Positions 38,703 through 50,617 of a stretch of 64,000 nucleotides of DNA are shown one piece after another. This DNA comes from Hyperoplus lanceolatus (Eukaryota; Chordata; Actinopteri; Uranoscopiformes; Ammodytidae). Position 1 is the stretch's first letter, and each line of letters opens with the position of its first letter. The notes under the pieces were generated by a model. The model was not told where the DNA came from. It made no database searches and saw only the letters and a program-made list of their open reading frames with translations. Location of the stretch: assembly GCA_026929865.2 (NCBI GenBank), contig CM049405.1:24130001-24194000 (forward strand), given 5' to 3'. The translations under genes and the position numbers were made by a program.

Positions 38703-38865
38703 GTGAGTAAACAATTTGTGTCAAGTTCGCTCCGAAACAGAGTGGGAGAGTTTATATTTTTTGTTGAACGTTATACCAAGCCATTCTGCCTTATATGCCA
38801 GGCGTCATTAGCGCATTTCAAGGCTTCAAATCTTCAGCGCCACTTCAGCTCACTCCATGCTAAAA
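38703..38865 (+). pseudogene. hAT transposase N-terminal exon, zinc-finger type
   Basis: An open frame encodes ERYTKPFCLICQASLAHFKA followed by SNLQRHFSSLHAK. The pattern CLIC, then H and H-X-X-L-H, is the BED/C2H2-like finger at the start of hAT transposases of the GTF2IRD2/SCAND3-like type. The exon runs into a consensus splice donor, AAAA|GTAAGT at 38865-38866. No further transposase exon is found before the right terminus, so it is a remnant. It supports the + orientation of the element. Confidence 0.65.
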
Positions 38866-39059
38866 GTAAGTCCCACTAAGCAACATGCATAGTAAGAGAA
38901 AAACGCTATTGTAAATTGTTATATTTTTGTTTGTGGACTTGGTTGAACTGAGAGTTTGTGTGTGAGGCAGTGCAAACAATGTTCATTGTTGAAAATGACT
39001 GGCCCGACGTCTTAGTACTGTAGGAGTCCAGTTCTGTCATTATCACAGAGGCGGCCGTA

Positions 39060-39910
39060 ACGATCTGGGGGCCCGTTTCAAGTCCTAGTGTGGGGCCCCC
39101 CGTTTTTTTTTTTTTTTTTTTTTCAATAAATAATGCGAAAATTAAAAAGATTGTGGAATCCAGTTGGTTCTTCGATGGATTATGAGGTAATAGGCCCCTG
39201 GACCAAGACTCTCAAAGGGCCCCCCCACTCCTACCTATCCAGTCAGTTACACTGACTTTTCCGCACAGATACAATTATTGGCAAAAAACATATTAAGAAA
39301 GTCAGTGTTTCCAAGATGATTTTGGGACACTGTGGGAGGGACCCTGGTCCTTGTTGGGGGGTCAGGGGGCATTGCACACTGAAAGAAAATGTGTACCGTT
39401 TTAAAGTAAAATGCATCAATCTGATGCACTTAGAGAGGACAATTTAGAGGCTAAATCAAATCTTGAGCTGCAGAAGGAACATTATTTTTCTGATTTTTCT
39501 TAAGCAGGCAGCATCATTTACTCTGCAACTGCAAAAACAGTAGATTGGTCTGCAGACCCATGTTATATGATGGAGAGACCCATTTCAACAGATAAAGGGT
39601 GGATAGCTACTTTTTATGAACAGTATAGAATTTACACATAGAAAGTTTATTCCTGTATGTGTGGGGGCCTTAGAGGCCCCTCATGAAGCCCCTAAGACAG
39701 AGCTAATAATGCTGTTGCTTTACAATTGCTTTTGTATTTCTCCCCTACTAGTTGAGGGGCCCATGATGATTTATTTCCTTATATTTAGGCTATTCCTTTT
39801 TGGAACCTTTTATTGACATGAGTGACTGAGCTCTTTGACTATAAGACATGTAAAGTTATCAGTACCTTAGCTTAGGGCCCCCTTGAGCTCTTGTGCCCCT
39901 GGGCCTGGTA
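39060..39910. repeat. GGGCCC-rich nested block
   Basis: The block starts near GGGGGCCCGTTTCAAG and ends near GGGCCCCCTTGAGCTC...GGGCC, with more GGCCC/GGGCC patches between. A run of 21 T lies at 39103-39123. Part of it (39290-39480) matches 1380-1550. It probably inserted into the hAT element; its ends could not be fixed. Confidence 0.45.
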
Positions 39911-40043
39911 GCATGCACAAGCATTATTTATTTAAAAAATAATAATAATACAAAATTCAACTGAAACGGGTGAAACATAGTTAAGGCCGTTACTGCATTA
40001 TCATTTTGGTTGTGACATTTACAGTAAATCTGACTGAGCAGAG

Positions 40044-40046
<3 letters not shown>

Positions 40047-40118
<72 letters not shown>
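40047..40118. repeat. (TG)36 microsatellite
   Basis: A pure run of 36 TG units inside the right part of the hAT element. Confidence 0.97.
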
Positions 40119-40120
<2 letters not shown>

Positions 40121-40614
40121 GTGTGGGGGAAGGGATGGGGGGATGTTCATGTGTACCCGTGTGTACGATGTGGCTCTTTGCAGTAACACAGTAAAAAATG
40201 TGGCTCTTAGTCTCTGACTGGTTGGCCACCCCTGCTCTAGTGAGTTGTAGCATCTGCAAAGAAAATGGACTTATAATAGACACACATGCCCATACGTGCA
40301 CACTGAAGCGTGAACACATACATACCAACACAAAATTATGACTCCGGGTGAGATCCTTTTCTGAATGTAGAGGAATGGGCCAATAGTGGCACTTCTGCTG
40401 TCATAAGAAATGTAGGTTCCATCACCGCTAAACTAAATGTAACGCGCGGCTTGCCAGAGCGTGGAGTGAAGGCCCAATGTATTTCATTGTAAATGATACG
40501 TGGGATTTCCGTTCATGATAAATGTTTTCGCTGTTCAGCCAAAGGACTCCTGAGCTCGGGTTGCATTTAATAATTTCATCCTGTCTGTCAGCAGAGCAGC
40601 ATCCTTTCCCCCCT

Positions 40615-40630
40615 GACACACACACATACA

Positions 40631-40684
<54 letters not shown>
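40615..40684. repeat. (CA)n microsatellite
   Basis: About 70 bp of CA repeats with CATA and CAAA interruptions at the left. Confidence 0.95.
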
Positions 40685-40686
<2 letters not shown>

Positions 40687-40889
40687 GACAGCAAAATATA
40701 GTCAAAATACTCTTCATTTATGACTATACAACTGAATGTCGGTCTTTTCTGCACAGATGTTTACTGGTATTATATCCGCCTGTAAACTGCAAAAAACTTA
40801 TAACTTAAATAAGGTTAATGCCTTCTATTAATGTTTAATAGAAGCTGTTGATAAACTGTCCTCTCCAAATTGCAACATGTTTTGTTGCC

Positions 40890-41208
40890 AATATCACTTG
40901 ATAAAAATCAGTGAAAATCAGTGAACAGCCTGCTACTTGTCCGTACTGTGTGTGCGCTGACATTTCTTTGTGTTAATACACAGCCTAGGCTCTGTAAACT
41001 GGCATGTAAACAAAGGGTATGTAAACAAAGGAGCCACCGTAGCTATCAACATGCCAGTTTACAAAGTCTAGGCAATGTATTAACACTGGATTTTCTTTTC
41101 AGCGAACAGACAGGTAGCGGAGCGTGAGGAGATATTCACAAGTTTAGTCTAAATTGATTTTTGACAACAAGCGTTCTCCAGAATCACCAACTCCACCTTT
41201 AACAGCAG
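40890..41208. mobile_element. fold-back MITE
   Basis: The two halves are inverted copies around a centre near 41030. GTGTTAATACACAGCCTAGG and GTAAACTGGCATGT on the left are mirrored on the right by the complements of the same blocks at 41048-41090. Further out, ATCAGTGAAAAT and GCTACTTGTCCGTA mirror TGAGGAGATATTCAC and ACAGACAGGTAGC. The right tip is CTCCACCTTTAA; a TTAA end also occurs in the related arms at 20.2 and 52.1 kb, which suggests a TTAA-targeting (piggyBac-type) family. There is no coding frame. Confidence 0.65.
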
Positions 41209-42389
41209 CCGACTATTTTTGCACAACCTCAGACTGTCAAAACTATCATCAATATCTATCCCAGAAAAACCAATAGATAGGTCAAGAGGTACAGGCTACA
41301 TCTGGTTAACATTGGCACCTTCTCCGATATCAGTCACTGTCAGGGGATTCAACAATGGAACTACTGTAAAATAGAGAGAGACAGAGAGAGAGAGAGGCTG
41401 ACAGAGAGAAGAAACACAACAATAGAAGAGTGAGTGTGAGAGAGTGATAGAGAGAGAAAGAAAAAGAGAGACAGAGAGAGTGCTTTAAACTGGCTCTAGT
41501 CTGTCTCAGTCTCTGCACTGAACATCCCTGGCAGCTGTTTATCTGCTGCTGTTTACACAGAGAATAAGGTTGTACTGATGCACCTCTCTATAAAGCCTGA
41601 AAGCTATAGGGAATTCTTCCTTTGCGTATTCTTCCATTGTTCCTTGATAAAGGTGTATCCACTGCCACGGCCTTGACTTGTACCTGGAGTATTAGTTTTA
41701 TCTCCTGTCGGTGAATCTGGTAATTTGATGCAAGTCACATATGAATACAACAGAGTACTATAGGGTCATATGGAGGAACAACATTAAGAGAAGTCGTAGT
41801 TTTACAAGAAAAAGTTGTAATATAACGAGTATAAATCCCATAAGAACCCGGACCCAGTTCTACTTATAGGAAAAATATGAGGGATGGAACACAGACTAAG
41901 TAGACCACATAGAACACATTTCTGATGTTTTTTGATTTTTTTTTTTTTATATAATTCAAAATATTATCCAAACTTTTTTTGTTTTTAACCCTAATATTAG
42001 AATGTGTTGTCATTCATTTTTGTTTAAATTTGTTCAAATGTACTTTGAATTTAGAAAAAGAACATATATTTATTTAAGATAAATGAAAGACTAAAATTAA
42101 TTGATTAGCTTATTACCATTTTTGTTATTGTGACAAATACGTCACTCCAAATTTGTATGACTATTTTGAGGCTCACGGCCCGATGTGACGAATATGTCAC
42201 AGCGATATTTACCTAAGTTGTTCTATATAAAGCTGTTAATGAAATATGGTCAGACTAATTTAAATGTAATACAGGACACTCTATTAAAGCATTAGAAGTG
42301 TTAAATGCGTTTTAACTCACCTTTAGTAACAAAAAACAATTTCTCCAATTGTGTGCAGCTGTCACACTGAAATCTTTGGGAAGTCACTA
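41209..42389. other. non-coding DNA with GA-rich tract
   Basis: A GA-rich, imperfect simple repeat occupies 41370-41485. Nothing else is recognised. Confidence 0.55.
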
Positions 42390-43539
42390 GCCTCGTTTGA
42401 GATGGAGCCGTCTTGCTGAGCGCACAGCATTATGGTTAGACTTTTTGTCCGACTTGCACCTGCGGCTGGCTGCGGTTTGGCTGCATGAGACTTTGAAGTC
42501 CCGCGGGATCAAGACAGACACTGGAGCAAGTCGCTGCAGTTTCTCCCCACGGGCTGCGGGAGCGAAATGTTTGATGGGAAAGGTCTTGCTGACAGTCGGA
42601 GCCGAGCGCTAATTGGGAGTTTAAACCCCGTGCCTTTGATGCATTTCCCCAATTGGTTACGCAAATATCACCGCTCAAAATTAAATTACGATTCATTCTT
42701 TTTGATTTTCATTTATGTTTAATCATTAGGCCGCCACAGTATATGAATTTAAGCAGAAATGTACTTAATCAGAGTTAAACCTCCTCTGGTCTGAGCCCTT
42801 GACAGAGAAATTATTTGGATGTGTAACTCTCCTGTATAGATTTATTTAAAAATTAACACAAACTTGAGTCACATAAAATCTTGGTGAAGTGATATCTTTA
42901 TACCATTAAGATTCAATCATAGGCTTATTTCCAGTGATCTAAATGGTCTGGGAATTGTATTTTACATGTAGTCTCGCAAAGCCAGACCAAAACTACAACA
43001 AGTAGTATGATGTTGCACATCATAATAAAGTTCATCATATCCATCTCTACAATAATAACAAGGGATCTTTTCTTAGACCTTCTTTAACTTTATTTAGGCC
43101 GATCATATTTGTTATGTGAAGGGAGAAATACTAAACCTTCTTTATTTGGATTTGTAAATTAATTTGTATCACTTAAAAGTAGGTTTTCTAGTAAAGTAAC
43201 AAAGAAAGATAAAGATGTGTGGGGAATGGGCATATGTCTCGTTTCTTGTTTTGAAAATGTCCCTCGCTTTTAAAGTGTTTACTCGTCTTTGTGTTGTGTT
43301 CTGCTTCTAATCGGTTGTAGCATGTGTAGCTCTTCTCCGAATATGTTTCTAATAGGCCTTCAAAATAAAACTAGAAAATGAACTGCGTCCGCAACAAAGA
43401 CGCTACTTCCTACGGCACATTCAAGTCGAGCCAACTCGGAGCTGTCCGGCTGCAGTCTGGCTTTTTCGTCACTCCCCCGACTGCACTCGGCTACTCTCGT
43501 CTACTTTCCAGATGAGCCGAAACTGGGGTCGAACGAGCC
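42390..43539. mobile_element. candidate non-autonomous TIR element
   Basis: The left end GCCTCGTTTGAGATGGAGCC pairs with the complement of the right end, GGCTCGTTCGACCCCAGTTT, agreeing at 9 of the first 11 bases. Composition rises in GC near both ends. The flank CTA occurs on both sides if the right end is trimmed by one base, which would fit a 3-bp Harbinger duplication. It has no transposase. The ends are imperfect, so this is a candidate only. Confidence 0.35.
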
Positions 43540-44088
43540 TACTTCCTGACACAGTCACATGGCTGTCACATGACAACCACAGGATGTTGAGTATATGTCA
43601 CTAAGGGACTTAATGAGTAAACATCTAGTATAAACCTTTTGGGACATTCAAAGTGGTCATGTTATAAGAAGAAAAAGTTGTAATTACAAGAATCGTAGAG
43701 TCGTATTTTTACAATAAAAACATCTTACATAATTCAACTTACTAATCAGGCGAGGGCAGTTTAATGGCAGCGTCTTTGTTACCCACTGTTTGTCTGGTGA
43801 TGTGCTGCTGATGAGCCAAAATAGAGAAAGTATTTCCTCATTTGTGTAACCTATACTGAAGTACAACTTGACAAGATGCTCCAGGTTCCTCATTTTAATG
43901 CTGAGGAAAATAATATTTTTATATTTCTTCTCTAACATAACACACAACCTAAAACTATGAGTTCATCATGATATCATTCTGACTCTTTTCTTGTAAAATG
44001 ACGACTTTATTCTCAGAAAATTGTCGTTTTTTCCCCCGTCAAGGTGGCCCATCAAACTCAGTTGTACTTTGAACTCCATCAAGTCTCT
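43540..44088. other. unannotated DNA
   Basis: No gene or repeat is recognised here. Confidence 0.5.
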
Positions 44089-44368
44089 CCCTGCGTTCCA
44101 ATACCCGTTCAACAGGCCCTCGTTCACTTGCCCTAGGCACTTGCCCTCGGGGGAATCCCCGCCGCCATCTTAAGTGTCGTTCCAATTGTCTGGAAACTGA
44201 AGTGAACTTCGTGAGATAGACCCTCGGAGGGCTGAGTGATCAAGTGAACATCCATGGTCACTTCGAGGTGGATATCACCCACAGTGCATTGCAGTTCGTC
44301 TTCTTCTTCTTCTCCTTTTATTTTCCGGTAGACTGTATGCTTTTAGGGACATCGCGGCCACCCGCACG

Positions 44369-44464
<96 letters not shown>

Positions 44465-44967
44465 AACGCCTCAATTAGGCTATCCTATTTCCAAAGGAAC
44501 AATCCAGTGAATGTATTGCAGTTTATACATATTGCTGCTATACCACCGATGGCTGCCAATTATAGGACTATTTAAAACAAAAGTTTTTGGTTGAAACTAA
44601 CATAAATAAGAAAATATGTCGGAGCAAACAATTTACATGTGTAAGTAACATTATCTTGATAATCTGAGTTACCGTGTCGAAATTCAATGTTTGTTATGCT
44701 ATGGAAATGGCTTTCTGCAATATAGACTACCTTTGCAGAATGTTATAATTCTGTATTATTTGCATTCAGATTTACCTATGTAACTGACGGTCCATTGCGA
44801 CTACAAGGGCAAGTGAGCAAGTGGGTTCCATTTAAATCCCCCGCTCCTCCCCCGCCCAGTCTCCCTCCACACTCCAAGTTCCCTCCGTGCAACGTATGCT
44901 GTTACGTCATACCAAGGGCTGAGGGTAAATGAACGAGGGGAAGTGCAACTACTAATGGAACGCAGGG
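44089..44967. mobile_element. non-autonomous TIR element with (AT)44
   Basis: A perfect 12-bp terminal inverted repeat, CCCTGCGTTCCA at 44089-44100 and its complement at 44956-44967, bounds 879 bp. Inside, CCTCGTTCACTTGCCC on the left mirrors a diverged block (GTAAATGAACGAGGGGAAGT) on the right. Another copy of the GTTCCA motif lies near 44178. No target duplication could be fixed and no transposase is present. The centre carries an (AT)44 microsatellite. Confidence 0.65.
44373..44460. repeat. (AT)44 microsatellite
   Basis: A pure run of 44 AT units, self-complementary and able to form a cruciform. Confidence 0.97.
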
Positions 44968-45598
44968 CATATCACAGAATATGCATGAAAAATAAGAAAT
45001 TATCACAGTTAAAGTGAATTAAAAAACTGGCACTATACACTTGTGTGAACAATAGTTAATCATATTTATTATGCGTTAAATACACAAAAACTCATCTAAT
45101 CTTCCCCATCAGGACTGTGTTAAGGTGGTTTGATTGGCAATGGCATCTCCCAGTAGTATTGGCATTAAGCCCCACAACTGTCATCACATAAAAACTATTG
45201 CCATATTCTGACGTATGTGACATCACATTTTCCAACTGACCCTGCCCATTTCAAAGCAGCGAGAAAAACCACAGAGAACACAGCATTGACAGAAATCTGT
45301 AAATGAACCAAAACACTTTTTCACGTTGGCAGGAAAATATATTGTTTACGTAGAGACCCACATTGCTCAGAGTAAGAAGATGATTGAGGAAATGTGCTTT
45401 CAGGGCCTTCCCGGGGATTTCTCCATAAAACAGACCCATGATCTATCACTGGGTGGAGGCCTATAGATTTCTAATAAAAGACACTGGTGGAGGGTGTATG
45501 TCATCGCGTATGACTGTGAGCATTGTGCTACTGTTTTGGGTGAGTTGACCTCTAGGTAACCATGAGTCATCACTTCCCTTGTTTAGGGGGAGAACTGT
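44968..45598. other. unannotated DNA
   Basis: Spacer between the 44 kb element and the Harbinger transposon; nothing is recognised. Confidence 0.5.
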
Positions 45599-45624
45599 GG
45601 CACATTCTCAATTCGCGTTCTTCT

Positions 45625-45930
45625 CATGGCTTGTGTCCTTGTGTCCTTGTGAAACGTCACCAGCAGGGTGGGGTTGGAGCCCAAGTACTGTTCACATACA
45701 AAATTCACATCAAGCCAAGGACAGTCCGAAAACCCGGAAATGTCCTTGCCCCGCCCATTTTACCGAGGACGCATCATATCAATTAACGTTATTTTCTGGA
45801 CTTGTGTCCTTGTGAAACGTCATGAGGTGAAGCCAAGTACTGTTCACATGCAAAGTTCACACAAGCCAAGTCCAGTCCGAAAACCCGGAAATGTCCTCGC
45901 CCCGCCTGTTTTACCAAGGATGCATCGGAT
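45625..45930. repeat. tandem subterminal repeats of Harbinger left end
   Basis: Two direct copies of about 130 bp lie about 170 bp apart (45625-45775 and 45796-45930). Each holds CTTGTGTCCTTGTGAAACGT, CAAGTACTGTTCACAT, CAGTCCGAAAACCCGGAAAT and CCCCGCC...TTTTACC. Their CTTGTGTCCTTG core is inverted at the right end of the element, so they are likely transposase or Myb-protein binding sites. Confidence 0.75.
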
Positions 45931-47240
45931 GGTAACTTGTGGTGACTTGTGAGCGTGAATTTCCCAGAATGCACTTGGCGGTGACGTGCGCCGCGCGGAC
46001 AGCGCAGCTTAAAAAAAAAAAAGTTTCATGTTAAAGGTCAGTCCCTCCGTTCACACTTTTTTTCCCTTGCGGTGCTTAAATTTCTCCGTTTGGATTATCG
46101 CTGTTAGTTTAGAATTGTGGCCGGATACCTTTGCATTGATCGAGTTTGTGTGTCGATAATAAACTGAGTAATTTACTTTCGTTTGTTAGATGCTAAATGA
46201 TCTTTGCTTTGTGAGCAGTTGAATCGCCATTAGGCTACTTAGTTAAGTTAAATAACGGCGGTGTGTGTTTTTCCTTTCGTAAGAGATTAACGGCCTATTT
46301 CCTGCATTTTGTCTGTATAGATTGACTGATCTGAATTATTGGTTTGGTATTATTTTATTACACCATAATAATGGATATTCATTTCCCTTTTTGTTGTAGA
46401 CCGCATTCTTGACATCTGTCGGCTAAGCTACTGTCCGAGCCAAGTAAACAAACCTAAACTGCGTTCTGACTCCAGAGGTGTTCTTACCAACCATAGATAG
46501 TAAAAGGAAACTACACCTACCAACACACCAGGGTGACACCACCGCTATAGTAGGCCTACCTATATCCTTCCACCACACTAGTTTCTACAGTCTCTAAACA
46601 ATTGTTCCATTTTCCGGTACAATAGGCGGCGGTATGCACCAAGAAAACTATAGTTGCAACCCGCTAATACACGAAAAGAAGAAGACAGTTGGTGGTTGCA
46701 CCGGCTGCATTTAATAATAATCAGTCAGGAAAAATGTAAAAGATGAGGAACCCGCCGATAACCCAAAAAGTAGAAGTAGAAGAAGAAGAAGAAGAAGAAG
46801 ACGACGACGACGGAAAAACTACACAACTGTAAGTTATATGTCGAAATATTACTAATGTTTTACAGAAGTGACGCCTTTAAACTCACGTTATTGACTAATA
46901 TTAACCTGCTTGAAATTTGCTCGGACAGCTAGTAAGTCCGTTAGCCGGACATGACTCAGACGACATCCAGTAGCCTATTAAGAACATTTTCCTCCAACTG
47001 ATAACGTTTCAACGTTGTAATTCGCTTTATTTGTTCCCTGGCTTATCAGTTTGTCTTAGGGAAAAGTTGTATTTTTAAAACAAGTCACAACCTTATATTT
47101 TCCTTTTTATTTTTTTGAATTGACTTCAACGTTGTGCTCTTCTGGATCGACTAATTTGCTTGTCTTATTAGCTATTGTGCAAAAAAGTGTTATAGGCTAC
47201 TAAGTAATACCCATTAAATTACCTGCAATATTTTATCAAG

Positions 47241-48193
47241 GGACAACAGAGGAGACAAGGGCCTTGATTGAGTGGCGGTCGGCGAATGAGCCCCTCTTCA
47301 CCGGCCGCCGCAACACCTCGAAGACCGGGTGGGAGTAAGTACTGCTTTTGTGAGATTATATTATGCACGTCAGTATTTGAACGGCTGAAGTCAGATACAT
47401 GTCGTAACCATCTTTTATGGTAAATGTGTTAATTGAAGTTACAGTGTTGTATGCCTACTGTATATATGCATATTTTTTTTTTTTTTTTTTGCTTTGTTAA
47501 GGGACTTCATTACCACTTCTTCCATGGCCATTACAGCGAAACAGGCCAGGAAGAAGTGGAACAATTTGAAGGACAAGTATAAAGTAAGTTTCCTCTTTGT
47601 CTGCTTTGTATTATTCACTGATTGATAGATTTCCTGGGGAAATTAACATATGGACAACAATAGATTTTGTAGTGGCTTTTGAAATAGGCTTTGCCTACTT
47701 TAGAACTGTGGTTGCATTAAAATGTGTGCTGTAATTAAAACTCTGTTCACAGGAGCTTAATAACCCTCCCACCGGGAAAGGGGTAGAGGCCGGCAGTGCC
47801 ACTGCAGCCACCTGGCAGTGGTACGGTACTATGGACGCTGCACTCCAGGGGCAGCATGCGATCAATCCGCCCCTAGTTGTGGCAGCCAATACGAGTGCCA
47901 CTGCCGGTGGGGTGCTGATCACGCCGGCCTCTACCCCTTCCACTTCCACAGCAGGAAGCCAGTGCAGTGGAAGCCAGGCATTGGCCTGTGCCCCTTCCAC
48001 TGCATCCCGCAGCCAGGCCAAGAAGAGGCCCAGGGAGAGACTAGTGGATATGTTGTTGGAGGAAGGGGAGCGAGAGGCGGAGAGAGAGAGAGAGAGAGAG
48101 GCAAGAGTGAGGGAGGAGGAGCGGGAAAGGGCAGCTGCAGCCCGAGAGGAGCGGTTTTTAAATCTTTTTGAGTGTTTAGTTAAAAAATTGTAA
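47241..48193 (+). CDS. Harbinger Myb/SANT-like DNA-binding protein, 5' exon unresolved
   Basis: Three exons are supported: 47241-47334, 47502-47583 and 47753-48193, each bounded by AG acceptors and GTAAGT donors and joined in frame. They encode 204 residues. Residues 1-58 form the Myb/SANT-like domain: TTEETRALIEWRSANEPLFT, GRRNTSKTGWEDF and KQARKKWNNLKDKYK give the three-helix pattern. A TWQWYGTMDAAL motif follows, then a Ser/Thr/Ala-rich linker, a basic patch (SQAKKRPRERL) and a charged coiled coil ending FLNLFECLVKKL. An AATAAA overlaps the end (48194-48199). The protein would help bring the transposase to the nucleus and terminal repeats. The start is missing: an acidic exon from ATG 46743 to the donor at 46829 joins in the wrong phase. 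Confidence 0.8.
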
Positions 48194-48955
48194 AATAAAT
48201 ACATTATTTTCGTTTCACATCATCCAACTCATTCTTCATAGCAAGTGTCTTGTTTATAGGTCATTCTTCAACTACGGTGATATGCGTCCTTGTAATACAG
48301 CAGGAAAACAAAAGCATAGCATTTCTTATTTTAAATCTGTCACACTTGACAGTAAAAGGACTTTAGGAAAAATAATGGTTAATCAGTGTATTTTTATTAT
48401 AAAGTTGGGTTTTATACATAGTTTTGGCTATTTCACCCTTGTCCCTAGGTAAAGTTTTGGACATTGGCTAGTGATTTCCATCACTTTTTAATGTGGTCTG
48501 TATAAATTCCATCAGCCACTATCAGGAAATTCTTCTAAATAAACCCATTAGTACATCTCTCTAAATTTTTATTTAAAAAATAATTAACACCAATTTTGCC
48601 TGTACATGAAGTATGACCCTTATATTTACAACAGAAGTATTTTACAATATGTAGGCTACAGTTAACATTCATGGTAATTATATGTAGAACAAGAAACATC
48701 AAAATATTACACACTTGTGTCAAATGAGGGTTAACAGTGAAAGCAATAGGAAAAAGGCTTTTTCAATGTATTGCATTGTACAATTTTTTTAATATTTGTT
48801 CAGTAAAATTCCATATAGAACAAGGAATAACATCCATCTTCTGTATACGAATATCTTGGTGTAGAAAGCCTTAAAATTATGAAAGCAATAGTATTTGTTT
48901 GAAGAGTGCAGTAAAAACAAACAGCAGAACTAAAAGTAATTTGCACTAAAATTAT
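48194..48955. other. 3' UTR spacer between convergent Harbinger genes
   Basis: AT-rich spacer. The Myb-like gene has AATAAA at 48194-48199. The transposase has AATAAA on the minus strand at 48568-48573, giving a 3' UTR of about 380 nt. Confidence 0.65.
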
Positions 48956-50617
48956 CTAAATGTAATCATGTTCTCCCAAACATGCAGGGAGTTCTTCAGG
49001 TGCAGAAATGCGAGCAGCAAGCCTGGCTCGGATGGCGTTCCCTGAGTGGGCCCTGTCCAATTCACCGCATTCTTGCTCCTGTTCTTCCTCCTCCTCTTCC
49101 TCCTCCAAGACGTCACCTGCTGTCATGCAAATGTTGTGCAAAATGCAGCATGCAGCAACAACCTTTGGGGTGAAGATGGGCCTGACCTCCACAGCCCTCA
49201 AAAATATGGTCCGCCAACGAGTTTTCAGCATCCCGAATGCCCTCTCAATGATAATGCGCCCTCTGGTGTGATGCCTGTTGAACCTGGCTTCAACTCTGCC
49301 TAGTAATCAAAAGTCACATGGAAAAATAAAGGTGTTTGTCAGTGTAACCAAAATATATATTTTTGTATGTTTTCATGAAACAGAGAGGGATCTTACCTGC
49401 TACAGGCTGGCGGTACGGGGTGATGAGGGCCACAGGATGCTGAAGGCACGGGTATCCCCCATCCCCCAGCAGGAAGTACCCGGCTGGCGGATACAGGGCC
49501 TGGCTGTATATTGGTGAGCGTCGCAGCACCAGGGCATCGTGCACAGACCCCGGATTTCCAACATAAATGTCTAAAAACGACCCTTTGGAATCAGAGATGG
49601 CTTGGAGGATTATTGATGGAAAAAGCTTCCGGTTGCAGTAACCAATCCTCTGTTCCGCAGGTGGCACCATGCGGATGTGGCATCCGTCGATGGCCCCGGC
49701 AGCACTCCGGAAGGCCTCATGGCCGGAAAGATGAGCAAAGCCTGCTCCCACCTCCTCCATCTCCTCAGGCTTCGGGAAGTGGATGACCCGGTGAATAATA
49801 GCCATGAGCTTGTCCACCACCTTGTGGACCGTCCTGCAGACTGTGGAGAGGGGCATGGAGAAGATGTCTGCCGTCACCCTGTAGGAGGCTCCACAGGCGA
49901 GCCAGTAGATGGTCACAAGGACCTCCACCTCGTGGCTCCATCCATGGGACTTCTCCCTGGGCAGCATATCCACCAGCCGGTCCATGCTATCCCAGGAGAG
50001 TCTGAAGGCTGGCCTCAAGTCGCCTCCGGAAAAATACACTGCCAGGATTGGCACAGTGATATTGTACTGCATGTAAGGACCACGGTCCTGTGTAAAGACT
50101 AAAATACAACTATACTTTAAAACATTTCATTGTTTTTTTTTTTAAAAGTATTTCTTATTTACCATGTCTGTTGACTGTTTAATCCATTTAAAATATAATG
50201 GTAAATTTATGATTGTCTGATATGAATTGTGGAAGTTGCCGGATTTAATATTCCTATAACATTTTAACTGGGGTTGTAGGCCTACTTGTAAGGATTATGT
50301 TTCATTGCTTACTAAATAATTTATTAACTCATTTGTAGCTCACAAAACAATTATTCCTGGGTTTTTCACAGCAATTACATTAAAAAATGTATCTATCAAT
50401 TGAAAGGCAAAAAAAACGTTACATGTACCTTGCTTAAGAGACAAGCGATGATGGCTTGTCTTCTCCGCATCCTCCACTTCCTCCTCCTGGCTCTCCTCTC
50501 GCGGATCTGCATCCTCAGTCGGGCCCTCTCCTGCTGAGCCAGCCTGAACATCGTCCCGGCCAGAGCAGCAGCGGCAATCAGGATCCGACGACGAGGATGA
50601 ACTAAAACGGCATCCAT
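48956..50617 (-). CDS. HARBI1-like DDE transposase, three exons, intact
   Basis: Exons on the minus strand are 50617-50429, 50087-49397 and 49299-48956, joined at GT-AG sites in phases 0 and 1. They give 407 residues with no stop. Residues 1-63 are an Arg-rich exon (RERRARRRKWRMRRRQ), likely a nuclear signal or DNA contact. Exon 2 carries the helix-turn-helix region (VTADIFSMPLSTVCRTVHKV) and the catalytic core: AGAIDGCHIRM with the first aspartate at about 197, NPGSVHDALVLRRSPIY, and LGDGGYPCLQHP with another conserved aspartate at about 272. Exon 3 has GRIIIERAFGMLKTRW with the glutamate at about 312, then an acidic run and an HDYI terminus. All motifs of the family are present. It is convergent with the Myb-like gene. 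Domesticated HARBI1 is shorter and lacks an adjacent Myb gene, so a transposon copy is favoured. Confidence 0.9.

Larger units (their letters stand above)
38367..40234 (+). mobile_element. hAT element with zinc-finger exon remnant, complete ends
   Basis: The element is 1,868 bp long with perfect 15-bp terminal inverted repeats, CAGGGGTGGCCAACC at 38367-38381 and its complement at 40220-40234. The perfect 8-bp target duplication CTCTAGTG lies at 38359-38366 and 40235-40242. GCGGCTC motifs recur near the left end and GTGGCTCTT motifs near the right end. One transposase exon remains (38703-38865). Much of the centre is a GGGCCC-rich block (about 39060-39910), probably another element, and a (TG)36 array lies at the right. 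No intact transposase is present. Confidence 0.94.

Noticed and set aside
47695-48204. 169-codon minus-strand open frame
   Set aside because: It is the antisense of the Myb-like gene's last exon and has no domain.
49511-50102. Plus-strand open frames at 49.5-50.1 kb
   Set aside because: They are antisense shadows of transposase exon 2.
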